Assembly: GCA_049282265.1 (NCBI GenBank)
Contig: JBAPTR010000162.1
Location: 1 to 64,000, forward strand
DNA: 64,000 bases
From: CAYUCJ01 sp049282265
GTDB taxonomy: Bacteria; Desulfobacterota; DSM-4660; Desulfatiglandales; Desulfatiglandaceae
Direction: 5' to 3'
Both the position numbers and the translations under genes were made by a program. Shown here in pieces: positions 16,478 through 25,425 of the stretch. The notes under the pieces were generated by a model. The model had not been told where the DNA came from and made no database searches. It saw nothing but the letters and a program-made list of their open reading frames with translations. How positions within the stretch are numbered: position 1 is the stretch's first letter; every line of letters begins with the position of its first letter.

Positions 16478-19246
16478 TCAGTTCCTTGCTATTCGCACGG
16501 CACATACCTTGTATTCTGGAATCTTTGCAACCGGGTCCAGCGCCGCATTGGTCAGTTTATTGGCGGCGGCCTCGGCATAGTGAAAGGGAATGAAGATTGT
16601 TCCCTTTTCAACACAATCCGATACCCTTGCGAGCGCCTCGATCTCACCGCGTCTGGAGGCCACCTTGATCCTGTCGCCCGACCCAATCTCATAGGAAGAG
16701 GCATCTTGGTATGAAACCTCCACGAAACATTCCGGCGCCAGGACATTGAGCCCTTCCGACTTCATGGTCATTGTGCCGGTATGGTATTGATAAAGGACTC
16801 GACCGGTCGTCAGGTAAAGGGGGTACTCCTTATCGGGCAGTTCCGCCGGCGGGATATACTCTATGGCGTGAAAAACGCCCAGACCGCATGTGAACTGGTC
16901 CACGTGGAGGCATGGCGTCCCGGGGTGGTCCGTCCCGGTGCAGGGCCAGTGGATGCCCTCGATTTCCAGCCGATCGTAGTTGATTCCGCAGTAGGAGGGC
17001 GTCACCCCGGCGATTTCCGCCATGATGCCTTCAGGGTTCTCGTACTGCATGGGGTAGCCCATTCTGCCGGACAGGTCAGAAATGATCCCCCAGTCCTGTC
17101 TCGCCTGCCCAGGGGGATCAAGGGCCTTGCGAACACGCTGGATCTTTCTCTCGGTGTTGGTGAAGGTCCCCTCCTTTTCGGCAAAAGCGGCTGAGGGCAG
17201 GACCACGTCCGCCATCCTTGCCGTTTCGGTAAGGAAGATATCCTGCACCACCAGAAAATCCAGTTTTTCCAGAGACGCCTTCACGTGGTTCAGATCCGGA
17301 TCCGATACCATGGGATTTTCACCTATTACATATAAGGCTTTAATCTTCCCATCATGGACCGCGTTCATCATCTCCGTCACGCCCAGTCCAGGTGTTTCCG
17401 GGAGGCTCTCCACACCCCATGCCTTCTGCATGCGCGCATGATGAGCGAGATCCGCCACCTTCTGGTACCCTGTGTACACGTTGGGCAACGCACCCATATC
17501 ACAAGCTCCCTGGACATTGTTCTGGCCCCTCAAAGGGTTCACCCCGCCGCCGGGAACGCCCATGTTCCCACAGAGCATGGCCAGATTCGCCAGGGATTTC
17601 ACATTGTCCGTGCCCGAGATATGCTGTGTGATTCCCATAGCATAAATGATGGAGGCGGCCGGGACCCCGGCATAGAGCCGTGCCGCCTCAACCAGCTGGT
17701 CCCGGGGGATACCGGTTATTCCTTCCACGTAGGCGGGATTGTACATCGACACAGTCTTTTTCAGTTCATCCAGACCCACTGTCCGTGACTGCACATATTT
17801 CTCATCATAGAGGTCTTCTTCGATCATCACGTGCATCAACCCGTTAATCCACGCTACATCGGTCCCCACCTTCGGCCTCAGCCAGATGGTGGCAAATTGT
17901 GTGATGGGGATCTTTCTGGGATCCACAACGATCAGCTTGGCCCCCTTCTGTGTCACCGCCCGTTTGGCGTAAGCAGAAAGAACCGGATGGTTTTCCGTGG
18001 TGTTGGATCCTGTGATCAGCAGGACTTCCGCCTTTTCAATATCCTCAATGGGATTCGTCATGGCGCCACTTCCAAAGGCTGCGGCCAGACCGGCCACTGT
18101 GGAAGAGTGTCAGAGACGGGCGCAGTGATCAATGTTGTTTGTTCCAATGGCCGCCCGCGCGAATTTCTGAGCCAGGTAATTCTCCTCATTGGTGATACGT
18201 GCGCTGCTGAAGACCCCGATGGCGTCCGGACCCGAATCCGTTTTGATCTGTGTCAATTTCTCGGCTACCACATCCATTGCCTCATCCCAGGATGCCTCCC
18301 GGAACGTGTCTCCTTCACGAATCAGGGGGGTCTTGAGGCGATCAGCGTGCCCTAGAAAATCGTACCCGAAGCGTCCTTTCACACAGAGACGGCCATAGTT
18401 CGGCCCCATATCCTCCACAGCGGTAACTTTCACCACTTTGTTGTCGCTCACATGCAGATACATCTGGCAGCCGACCCCACAATAGGAACATGTTGTACGC
18501 ACCTTTTTCACCTCAAGAGGCGAGAGGGAACGCGGCAGATGGTCCTTGGGGTAGAGGGCCCCCACGGGACATGCCTGAAGGCATTGGCCGCAGAAAACAC
18601 AATCGGAGTCCTTCAGTGCCAGGTCGCCTTTGGCCACAATCTTGGAATCCGACCCCCTGTACCCGTAGCTTATGGCATTGTTCACCTGTATTTCATTGCA
18701 TGCCTGAACACATCGGCCGCAAAGGATACAGCGCGAAAAGTCCCTCACGAAAAACGGGTTGACATTCTCGAGGGGATAGAGCGTATCTGTCGGGGTAAAA
18801 CGGTCTCCCTTGGCCTGATATCGAATGGCAAGCTCCTGCAAACGGCAGTCCCCATAAGCCGGACACAGATCGCGGTGCTCTTCCGCTTCCATGGCCTTCA
18901 GCTGAAAGTCGCTCCACGATTCCATTCCCAGGTCCTGGGCAAGACAGTTGTGGTGCCCGGAAGACATCAGCAGCTCGATATTCATTCGCCGTGCCTTCAC
19001 AACCTTTGGCGATTCGGTTTTCACAACCATATTGGGTGCCGCTGGTGCGGCGCACGAGGCCACCAGTGTTCTCGCCCCTTCCACCTCGACAAGGCAAATC
19101 CGGCAGGCACCGGTAGGGGTCGCCCCCTTGAGGTAACAGAGGGTGGGAATGGCGATTCCATTGCGCCGTGCCACCTGCAACAGGGTTTCACCAGGATTGA
19201 AGACCAACTCTTGACCATCCATGACTATTGTATTCTTGTTACTCAT
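16478..19246 (-). CDS. fdhA: Selenocysteine-containing formate dehydrogenase, catalytic subunit
   Basis: About 922 aa, read through an in-frame TGA at 18112-18110 as selenocysteine (residue 379) in the context HCARL-Sec-HSSTVAGLA. This is the active-site position of molybdenum/tungsten formate dehydrogenases. From the N-terminus there is a [2Fe-2S] domain (CYLKGATPTGACRIC), a NuoG-type His/Cys domain (HHNCLAQDLG), a 2x[4Fe-4S] ferredoxin (CILCGRCVQACNE, CVFCGQCLQACPVG), and the [4Fe-4S]/bis-MGD domain (CSYCGVGCQMYL), followed by molybdopterin-binding regions (GSNTTENHPVLS, NPLRGQNNVQGACDMG). The soluble NuoG-like N-terminus and the NuoE/NuoF-like neighbours fit an NAD(P)-linked, possibly bifurcating enzyme supplying or oxidising formate for one-carbon metabolism. 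CAGGAG precedes the ATG. Confidence 0.95.
18062..18109 (-). promoter_or_regulatory. Candidate bacterial SECIS element of fdhA
   Basis: Immediately 3' of the UGA on the minus strand the mRNA can fold. CACT and TTCCA pair with TGGAA and AGTG across about 40 nt, and the apex is GGCC-GGTCT-GGCC. The GGUCU loop matches the SelB-recognised apical loop known from enterobacterial fdhF. Position directly after the UGA and inside the coding frame is as expected for bacterial SECIS. The exact stem borders are hand-folded. Confidence 0.7.
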
Positions 19247-19355
19247 ACTGACTCCTGAAGTTTTACAAGATTAAAATTGATTTATATTCCGACTAGTTCC
19301 ATCTTGCACCCGGGAAAAAATGTCCTTTCGGATGGGAGGTATCTAAAATCTTGCG

Positions 19356-19385
19356 AGTATAGCAGAAAGAAATATTTTTTTTCAA
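19356..19385 (-). promoter_or_regulatory. Sigma70-type promoter upstream of fdhA
   Basis: On the minus strand TTGAAA (19385-19380) and TATACT (19361-19356) are 18 bp apart, with an A/T-rich stretch between and upstream. Transcription would begin near 19349, leaving a leader of about 100 nt before the fdhA ATG. Nothing else was recognised in 19247-19527. Confidence 0.55.
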
Positions 19386-19527
19386 AGCTTTTTTCGAAAC
19401 ACCCGGAAGTTTGACCTAGATGCACATGTTGATGGTTGTTAATCCCCGGCGCCCGGACACGAGCACCTTTGCCGGGTGTCTGAAAATACGGAGAGAAATC
19501 GACGGGGCATCCATCCCTTCCTCCACT

Positions 19528-20961
19528 TCACCCCTTGAATCGGTTCAGAAAACGGTGGATCCGCATCTGCCAGTAGGCCATGTTCAGTGGAACAATCAGT
19601 TTGGGATCAAAAGAAACATTGGGTATTCGGGCGATCACAGAGAGGTAGTGCACATGCTCTGCCACTGAAAGGGTGCAGCCTCGCGCGCGAAGATACCTGG
19701 ATGACCGCCTCCTGAAGGCCCGGAAAAGGGTCTGAAAAGTCTTCAAAAGCATGTCGTTGGATCTGGTCTTACGCTCGTCCACTTCTCTGGTGGTCTTGTA
19801 ATGACTTTCGATTTTGAGGTGCTCCCCTCCAATATCTCCTTCCCAGCTCGTGCAATCACCCGCAAATATGACTTTTTCGTCAGGTGCCAGGTTCAGGGGC
19901 CCTTTCACCCTTCCCACTACGTAGCGGACCTTTTTCATCCGCCTGTCTATGTCCGGATAGTATCCCCTGTAGATATGCATGGCTTCCTGCAGAGCACCCG
20001 GGCACCCTCCCCAGCAATAGTCTCTGGAGTGCTTTTCCGGAAAGGTGCCGACGGTACAGGACAAATTGCTGTCCTCACCAAAATAATCGTCGATGTGTTC
20101 CAGGCAGAATTGGAAGTTTTCCGTCTTTTTCCGGACCTCTTCCAGGGGAAAATCTCCTCCCACCTCTATTTCTTCAAGATCCATGGGCCCGAAACCCCTT
20201 TCGGAGGCCAGACGAAGGTGTATGAGATCTTTCGGCTCCACGTGCACCATATGACACCCAACGGTATCGACTGCGCAGGAATTGGTCCCCATGACAATGG
20301 CCCCCATCGGGAACGGGGTGGGGGTCAGCATCATCTTCTGACCCGCGGTGATGGCATCGATGGCAATAAAGCGTGGCTGAATCACTTCCTGAAGATCAGC
20401 GATCTTCTGCTCCAGAAAACTGTTGTGGTCCACCAGCCTGTGGCGATCGTCCTGGATTCCGATAAAATTCTTCAGGCTCAGGGTGAGCCTGCACCAGGGA
20501 TGGGCCTTGAATTTGGGAAGATTGATCAAAAAATCACACCGGGCAACGGGTTCGGGGACAAAAAGGCTTTTTCGCAGTTTTTTCGAACTGTTGAGCGAAA
20601 CGGGGATCTGCCTGACCTCATCGAAATAGTAGGTCTTGACCCGCTGCCTCTTAATCACTTCGTTATACCCTGCGTTCTTGAAGCAGAACCTCGTGGGGAG
20701 CGTAATGCCCGATCTCTCCCCTACTGCAATTTCCTTCACGTTCTCCGCCCTGGATTTCGCGGCTGAAATGACGCCGTCCAGGAATTCCTTACGGGTAAAG
20801 GCATAGGGGAATACCTCAGGGTGGGCGATGACCACGTTGGGCTTTAAGAGTATACGCCCGGACGGCCTGACACCTAGCTCTGCCATCCCCTCTTTGACGA
20901 TCCCGGCGATCCGGTCTGGATCGTAGGACTCGCAACGCATGATCAGGACACGGTTTCCCAT
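19528..20961 (-). CDS. DUF362 domain-containing protein
   Basis: A 477-aa protein of the DUF362 family. The N-terminal portion has ILLKPNVVIAHPEVFPYAFT and ENVKEIAVGER, and the middle has RCDFLINLPKFKAHPWCRLT and LSLKNFIGIQDDRHR, typical DUF362 segments. Unlike many relatives it does not end in a clear 2x[4Fe-4S] ferredoxin. The C-terminal third instead contains scattered Cys (CWGGCPGALQEA, FAGDCTSWEGDIGGEH) and a basic end. The molecular function of the family is not established. It is separated from fdhA by 281 bp and runs in the same direction. Confidence 0.8.
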   Translation of the reverse strand: MGNRVLIMRCESYDPDRIAGIVKEGMAELGVRPSGRILLKPNVVIAHPEVFPYAFTRKEFLDGVISAAKSRAENVKEIAVGERSGITLPTRFCFKNAGYNEVIKRQRVKTYYFDEVRQIPVSLNSSKKLRKSLFVPEPVARCDFLINLPKFKAHPWCRLTLSLKNFIGIQDDRHRLVDHNSFLEQKIADLQEVIQPRFIAIDAITAGQKMMLTPTPFPMGAIVMGTNSCAVDTVGCHMVHVEPKDLIHLRLASERGFGPMDLEEIEVGGDFPLEEVRKKTENFQFCLEHIDDYFGEDSNLSCTVGTFPEKHSRDYCWGGCPGALQEAMHIYRGYYPDIDRRMKKVRYVVGRVKGPLNLAPDEKVIFAGDCTSWEGDIGGEHLKIESHYKTTREVDERKTRSNDMLLKTFQTLFRAFRRRSSRYLRARGCTLSVAEHVHYLSVIARIPNVSFDPKLIVPLNMAYWQMRIHRFLNRFKG

Positions 20962-20992
20962 TTTCCCCTCCGTTTCAAAGGCTTTTCCAGGA

Positions 20993-21367
20993 CTATTTCT
21001 TCCTGTCGGTCTTGTCGAGGAGTTTGTTGTAATAGATCTGGCCTTCTTCGAAAAGCGGGGATTTTTTCCCCATCATATTCAATTGCATGATCTTGAAATT
21101 GATTTTCTTGATCTGCCGGTATTTTTCTTTTTCATCCGGTATGCTGTCAAGCATGTCTTCCATCTGTCTGATTTCTTTCTTGAGCTGAAGTTCGGGAGGA
21201 AGGCAGTTCGCATTTTTCAGCACCTTGTAAGCCAGCCGAAGATCCTCGGGGACGTTGGAATCGTCCTCCAACACCATGGGCAGCCCCTTGCCCGGAAGGT
21301 CGTCAAATGTGCCTTTCTTCTGGGCCTCTTTTATCTTTCTTTCGACAATTTTTTCAAATGCCATCAT
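20993..21367 (-). CDS. DUF1992 (DnaJ-homologue subfamily C member 28-like) protein
   Basis: A 124-aa protein of the DUF1992/YhdN family. The N-terminal motif is FEKIVERKIKEAQKKGTFDDLPGKG followed by LPMVLEDDSNVPEDLRLAYKVLKNA, diagnostic of the family. The rest is helical and charged (EIRQMEDMLDSIPDEKEKYRQ). Despite the family name it has no J domain. Function is unknown. It is 31 bp upstream of the DUF362 gene and probably co-transcribed. Confidence 0.85.
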   Translation of the reverse strand: MMAFEKIVERKIKEAQKKGTFDDLPGKGLPMVLEDDSNVPEDLRLAYKVLKNANCLPPELQLKKEIRQMEDMLDSIPDEKEKYRQIKKINFKIMQLNMMGKKSPLFEEGQIYYNKLLDKTDRKK

Positions 21368-21523
21368 GACTTTCGGGGACCTCCTTTTCGATATATAAGG
21401 GCAGCTACTTCGGACACAAAGATGATTTTTGCGACCTTATCAATTTTGAGGCACTGTTTATTTCAATAACTTTTTTCCTATGTTTTTTCAAGGGTATTCG
21501 CACGCCAGGCTCCCACATCCTGC

Positions 21524-21551
21524 TTGACAAGAAAGCCCTGATTCGTATAAG
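21524..21551 (+). promoter_or_regulatory. Sigma70-type promoter of the ahbB-hemL genes
   Basis: TTGACA (21524-21529) and TATAAG (21546-21551) are 16 bp apart. Transcription would start near 21558, leaving a short leader of about 44 nt before the ATG at 21602. The direction and position fit the rightward heme-pathway genes. Confidence 0.6.
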
Positions 21552-21601
21552 TGGATCATACGTGAAATTAGACCCATCTGAAACCTAATGAACTCCAGGG
21601 C

Positions 21602-22072
21602 ATGAAAATGATCAACGAGCTGGACAAGAAAATCATCAATCTCCTGCAGGGCGACCTTCCCCTGACCCCCACGCCCTTTGCCGTTGTGGCCGAACAGCTC
21701 GGCATACCGGAAGAAAGGCTTCTCACGAGAATCAAGGAGTTGAAAGAGCAGGGAATCATCAGGCGTTTTGGAGCCACCCTCCGACACCAGGAAGCGGGTT
21801 TCAGTTCGAATGCCATGGTGGTCTGGCAAGTGCCCAATGAGCGCATTGAAGAAGTCGGGAATGCGTTTGCCGGTTTCAGGGAGGTTACCCATTGCTATCG
21901 ACGGGAACCACAGGAAGACTGGCCTTTCAATCTCTATTCCATGGTTCACGGAAGTGACCGGGATGCGTGCCGGAAGATTGCCGAAAGGATGTCCCGGGCC
22001 GTCTCCATCGCTGAATATGATTTATTGTTCAGCCAAAAGGAATTCAAGAAAACCAGCATGAAATACTACTAG
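21602..22072 (+). CDS. ahbB: Siroheme decarboxylase subunit-like Lrp/AsnC-family protein
   Basis: A 156-aa protein with an N-terminal winged helix (LDKKIINLLQGDLPLTPTPF, LGIPEERLLTRIKELKEQGI) and a RAM-like C-terminal domain. The THCYRREPQEDWPFNLYSMVHG segment is characteristic of the AhbA/AhbB siroheme decarboxylases, which convert siroheme to 12,18-didecarboxysiroheme in the alternative heme pathway of sulfate reducers and archaea. hemL lies 59 bp downstream, supporting a tetrapyrrole role. The AhbA partner is not in the window, and a transcription-factor role cannot be fully excluded. Confidence 0.8.
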   Translation: MKMINELDKKIINLLQGDLPLTPTPFAVVAEQLGIPEERLLTRIKELKEQGIIRRFGATLRHQEAGFSSNAMVVWQVPNERIEEVGNAFAGFREVTHCYRREPQEDWPFNLYSMVHGSDRDACRKIAERMSRAVSIAEYDLLFSQKEFKKTSMKYY

Positions 22073-22131
22073 GCATAAAGAAGCCAAAGGCATAGGGCCT
22101 GAGGCAAAAGGAATGTTGAAGGGATAGCCCC

Positions 22132-23412
22132 ATGAGAACAAAATCCAAAGATCTTTTCGAAAGAGCTAAAAAATATATCCCCGGCGGCGTCAATAGTCCG
22201 GTCAGGGCCGGAAAATCAGTGGGGATTGATCCGCCCTTTATCGCCAGGGCCCAAGGATGCCGCATCTGGGACGCAGATGGAAATGAATATATCGACTATG
22301 TCTCCTCCTGGGGTCCCATGATACTGGGCCATGGTCGCAGGGAGGTCCTGGATGCCCTGAGGGAAACACTCGAACTGGGGACCAGTTACGGCGCTCCCAC
22401 TCGGCTGGAAGTGGAGATGGCGGAAATCATCGTGGACATGGTTCCTTCCATTGAGATGGTCCGGATGGTGAATTCGGGGACTGAGGCGACCATGAGTGCC
22501 ATCCGCCTTGCAAGGGGATATACCGGGAGAGATAAATTCATCAAGTTTGACGGGTGCTACCACGGCCATGGTGACAGCCTGCTGGTGGCCGCCGGCTCCG
22601 GACTGGCCACCCTGGGAATCCCTGGCAGCCCGGGAGTTCCGGAAGATCTTGCCAGGCTTACCCTGTCTCTCCCTTTCAACGATCTTACGGCCGTTGAACG
22701 GACTTTTGATGAATTCGGCAAGGATATCGCGGCCCTGATTGTGGAACCGGTCCCGGGTAACATGGGCGTCATTATCCCGGAGAAGGGTTTCCTGGAGGGG
22801 CTTCGTGATATCACCCGGCAAAATGGAACCCTGCTCATTTTCGACGAAGTCATCACGGGTTTCCGACTTTCGGAAGGTGGCGCACAGCAACTCTACGATG
22901 TGATTCCGGACATGACCACCCTGGGAAAAATTATCGGCGGAGGGCTCCCTGTGGGTGCCTTCGGTGGAAAGAAGGAAATCATGTCGCGGATGGCCCCGGA
23001 GGGTGATATCTATCAGGCGGGCACCCTTTCCGGAAATCCCCTGGCCATGGCTGCCGGACTTGCGACCCTGCGTATTCTCAGGGAGGGTGACATCTACCGG
23101 ACATTGGAACAAAAGGCGCAACAGCTTTTCTCCGGACTGGAATCGGCGGCCCAAGAGGCGGGAACCCCGGTGGTCGTCAACCGACTGGGCTCCATGGGAT
23201 CCCTTTTCTTTTCGAAATCCCCTGTCACCGATTTCGCAAGCGCCAGGAAAAGTGACAACGAACTGTTCAAACGTTACTACGCCCGGATGCTGGAGCATGG
23301 CATCTACCTGGCGCCGTCCCCTTTCGAATCCACATTCGTTTCTCTGGCGCACAATGAAGAAGTTATCAAAAAAACTGTTGAAATCGCTGCATTGGCTTTC
23401 GGCTCCCTCTAG
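22132..23412 (+). CDS. hemL: Glutamate-1-semialdehyde 2,1-aminomutase
   Basis: A 426-aa PLP enzyme converting glutamate-1-semialdehyde to 5-aminolevulinate at the start of C5 tetrapyrrole synthesis. Diagnostic segments are YIPGGVNSPVRAGKSVG at the N-terminus, VNSGTEATMSAIRLARG, GCYHGHGDSLLV, FDEVITGFRLSEGGAQ, and the PLP-lysine region TLGKIIGGGLPVGAFGG. Length is normal for HemL. It follows the ahbB-like gene and precedes the ATP synthase Fo genes by about 90 bp. Confidence 0.97.
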   Translation: MRTKSKDLFERAKKYIPGGVNSPVRAGKSVGIDPPFIARAQGCRIWDADGNEYIDYVSSWGPMILGHGRREVLDALRETLELGTSYGAPTRLEVEMAEIIVDMVPSIEMVRMVNSGTEATMSAIRLARGYTGRDKFIKFDGCYHGHGDSLLVAAGSGLATLGIPGSPGVPEDLARLTLSLPFNDLTAVERTFDEFGKDIAALIVEPVPGNMGVIIPEKGFLEGLRDITRQNGTLLIFDEVITGFRLSEGGAQQLYDVIPDMTTLGKIIGGGLPVGAFGGKKEIMSRMAPEGDIYQAGTLSGNPLAMAAGLATLRILREGDIYRTLEQKAQQLFSGLESAAQEAGTPVVVNRLGSMGSLFFSKSPVTDFASARKSDNELFKRYYARMLEHGIYLAPSPFESTFVSLAHNEEVIKKTVEIAALAFGSL

Positions 23413-23500
23413 CCAAAATTCTATTGACTTTGGCCGAAAACCTGTGATAGAGACAACCAGTTTTTCCTTTTCTGGACAAGGCGGATACCCACATACCACC

Positions 23501-23719
23501 ATGGACAATGATCTGAAGAAGACTATCAAGGACGTGGGGTATCTGAGTACCGTTGGAATGGCCATGGCCCTGTCCATCGCCATTGGGGCCGTGGGCGGCT
23601 ACTATCTTGACCGATGGCTGGGAACCCAGCCCTGGCTCTTTGTGGCAGGTTTGGTTATCGGTATCGCCGCAGCTTTCAAAAATCTGTATACGCTTTATAC
23701 AAAGGCAAAGAAGTTCTAG
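23501..23719 (+). CDS. atpZ: AtpZ/AtpI-type ATP synthase accessory membrane protein
   Basis: A 72-aa two-helix membrane protein. GMAMALSIAIGAVGGYYLDRW and the GTQPWLFVAGLVIGIAAAFKN segment are typical of the AtpZ/AtpI group encoded in front of Fo genes. These help c-ring assembly or magnesium supply to the ATP synthase. The reading frame is open far upstream because it runs on past the end of hemL in another frame, but ATG 23501 (MDNDLKKTIKDVGYLST) is the plausible start. The next gene starts 14 bp after its stop. Confidence 0.85.
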   Translation: MDNDLKKTIKDVGYLSTVGMAMALSIAIGAVGGYYLDRWLGTQPWLFVAGLVIGIAAAFKNLYTLYTKAKKF

Positions 23720-23733
23720 CGGGACACAGTGTG

Positions 23734-24123
23734 ATGGAATGGAAACGAGCATTTAGGATTCTCAAAACCCTCAACTGGGTGATCCTGCTTCTTCTGTCTT
23801 CAGCAAGCTTTTTTTTGATGGGCAACGCCTTCACGGCCGGTGTTATCATGGGAGGATTTCTGATTATCGCAAACTTCAACTTGCTTCAGCGCTCAATCAC
23901 AATGGCATTCAGTCCCAGCGGTGTCTTCGGCGCCAATAAGGGGGCCGTCGTGGGCAAGTATTATCTGCGGATGGCCGTCCTGGGTCTGTTGCTTTACCTA
24001 TTGATCAGCCAGAGCTGGATCAATCCGGTCGGACTGGCCGTCGGGCTTTCCGTCGTGGTCATCAGCATCGTAGCGTTGGGTGTCCTTTTGATCTGGAAGA
24101 AACCATCCGGGGAGGTAGCATAA
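23734..24123 (+). CDS. atpI: ATP synthase subunit I
   Basis: A 129-aa protein with four hydrophobic segments (NWVILLLLSSASFFLMG, AFTAGVIMGGFLIIANF, LRMAVLGLLLYLLIS, and VGLSVVVISIVALGVLLIW). The pattern and position immediately before atpB fit ATP synthase protein I, an assembly factor for the rotor ring. GTG 23731 and ATG 23734 are both possible starts. It is distinct from the smaller AtpZ-like protein just upstream. Confidence 0.82.
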   Translation: MEWKRAFRILKTLNWVILLLLSSASFFLMGNAFTAGVIMGGFLIIANFNLLQRSITMAFSPSGVFGANKGAVVGKYYLRMAVLGLLLYLLISQSWINPVGLAVGLSVVVISIVALGVLLIWKKPSGEVA

Positions 24124-24126
24124 TCT

Positions 24127-24819
24127 ATGGAAGAACACAGTTTTCTGTTCTTGAATAAGCTATTCGAGGCCATAGGACTTGGTCACTTCGGTCATACTTA
24201 CAGCCATGTGACACACTCATGGCTGGTTATGCTTATCATGGTCCTGGCATCGATTATCTTCGTTAAAGGGATTCAATTGGTGCCCGGAAAGGGCCAGAAT
24301 GTGTTTGAGGTGATTGTGGAAGGGCTGGAGAAGTTCATGGTGGAAATCACCGGTCCGGAAGGAAAGTTTTTTTTCCCCTTCATAGCCACGATCTTTCTTT
24401 TTATTCTCATATGTAATCTGATCGGCAAGATCCCGGGGTTCGCTTCCCCAACCGCAAACTACAATACCACACTTTCCATGGCCATATTGACATTTCTTTA
24501 TACGCATTACATCGGGATCAAATGCCATGGTTTCAAATACATCAAGCATTTTTTCGGTCCTGTCTGGTGGCTGGCCCCGCTGATGTTTCCCATTGAGCTG
24601 GTGGGCCATGTGGCAAGGGTCATGTCCTTGAGTATTCGACTGTTCGGCAATATATTCGGTGAAGAAATGGTATTCGGTATCGTGGTCACCCTTGCGGGGC
24701 TCTATCTTGCTCCCCTTCCCTTATTGTTCCTGGGACTCCTGGTGAGCTTCATTCAGGCCCTTGTATTTATGCTCCTGGCAATCATGTACTTCGTCGGCGC
24801 CATGGAAGAGGCCCACTAA
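24127..24819 (+). CDS. atpB: F0F1 ATP synthase subunit a
   Basis: A 230-aa integral membrane subunit forming the ion half-channels with the c ring. The essential Arg lies in the conserved helix SLSIRLFGNIFGEEM, and the last helix has LVSFIQALVFMLLAIMYF with its conserved Gln. The length is typical for bacterial subunit a. It starts 3 bp after atpI. No F1 or subunit b genes follow, so the synthase genes are split between loci, as is usual in many Desulfobacterota. Confidence 0.96.
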   Translation: MEEHSFLFLNKLFEAIGLGHFGHTYSHVTHSWLVMLIMVLASIIFVKGIQLVPGKGQNVFEVIVEGLEKFMVEITGPEGKFFFPFIATIFLFILICNLIGKIPGFASPTANYNTTLSMAILTFLYTHYIGIKCHGFKYIKHFFGPVWWLAPLMFPIELVGHVARVMSLSIRLFGNIFGEEMVFGIVVTLAGLYLAPLPLLFLGLLVSFIQALVFMLLAIMYFVGAMEEAH

Positions 24820-24873
24820 GTTACATCTCTATTTTGGAAGAAGGTCAAATTTAGAACAGGAAAGGAGATTCAA

Positions 24874-25242
24874 ATGAGCAAAAAACGTTTAATTGTTAGT
24901 CTTACCGCGATGATGTCGCTGGGCATGACCTCCATGGCCATGGCCGCAGAGCACTCCGGTGAGGCGCAGGCGGCAGGCCTGTGGATCTTTTTCGGTATTG
25001 CCATCGCCTGCGGGTTCGGCATCGGCGTAGCGGCCATGGGAACCGGTATCGGTATGGGCAACGCCATCAACGGCGCTCTTCAGGGTACCGCACGGAACCC
25101 TGAGGCAGGTGGAAAGATCATGACCACGATGATTATCGGTCTGGCCCTGATCGAGTCCCTCTGTATCTATGCCCTGGTGATCTGTTTCATCATGGTCTTC
25201 AAGATCCCGGACTTTGCAAGCATCGTCGCAAAAGTCTTTTAG
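24874..25242 (+). CDS. atpE: F0F1 ATP synthase subunit c with N-terminal signal-like extension
   Basis: A 122-aa rotor subunit. The hairpin is GLWIFFGIAIACGFGIGVA through helix 2 IIGLALIESLCIYALVI, where Glu94 is the ion-binding carboxylate. The polar loop is ARNPEAGGKI. It is longer than usual because residues 1-25 look like a cleavable signal peptide ending in AMAA. For ion specificity, the Glu-Ser pair (94-95) is kept, as in Na+ enzymes. However, the helix-1 Gln of Na+ c-subunits is Met61 here (GTGIGMGNA), which favours H+ coupling. A GGAG ribosome-binding site precedes the ATG. A terminator follows at 25260. Confidence 0.95.
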   Translation: MSKKRLIVSLTAMMSLGMTSMAMAAEHSGEAQAAGLWIFFGIAIACGFGIGVAAMGTGIGMGNAINGALQGTARNPEAGGKIMTTMIIGLALIESLCIYALVICFIMVFKIPDFASIVAKVF

Positions 25243-25259
25243 AAGTCTGCAGTCTCTTT

Positions 25260-25288
25260 GAGGACCCGCTTACGGGTCCTCTTTTTTT
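25260..25288 (+). terminator. Rho-independent terminator after atpE
   Basis: A perfect 9-bp stem, GAGGACCCG with CGGGTCCTC, around a CTTA loop, is followed by seven T. It closes the hemL/atp gene run 17 bp after the atpE stop. Confidence 0.93.
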
Positions 25289-25296
25289 CCGCAATC

Positions 25297-25314
25297 ATGT
25301 GCAATAATTCACAA
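25297..25314 (+). promoter_or_regulatory. Candidate Rex operator upstream of rex
   Basis: The 18-bp site ATGTGCAATAATTCACAA fits the Rex pattern TTGTGA-N6-TCACAA. The right half is perfect and the left half has two mismatches. It lies about 110 bp before the rex ATG, between the atpE terminator and rex, so it would mediate NADH-responsive autoregulation. Confidence 0.5.
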
Positions 25315-25425
25315 CCCTTGGATATTGATGACTTTGTAAATGGTCATCATCGTGCCCATGGACGGACTGTTCACGGTTCCATCAAACATGAAGCACTTTC
25401 TTATTCGATATTTTAATTCCAGATC

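Noticed and set aside
18098..18112. Frameshift or nonsense break in fdhA
   Set aside because: The stop is TGA exactly at the active-site Sec position, with a SECIS-like stem directly after; the same frame continues.
22216..23583. 455-aa antisense frame opposite hemL
   Set aside because: It is a shadow of the strongly conserved hemL coding sequence; composition is His/Arg/Gly-rich without motifs.
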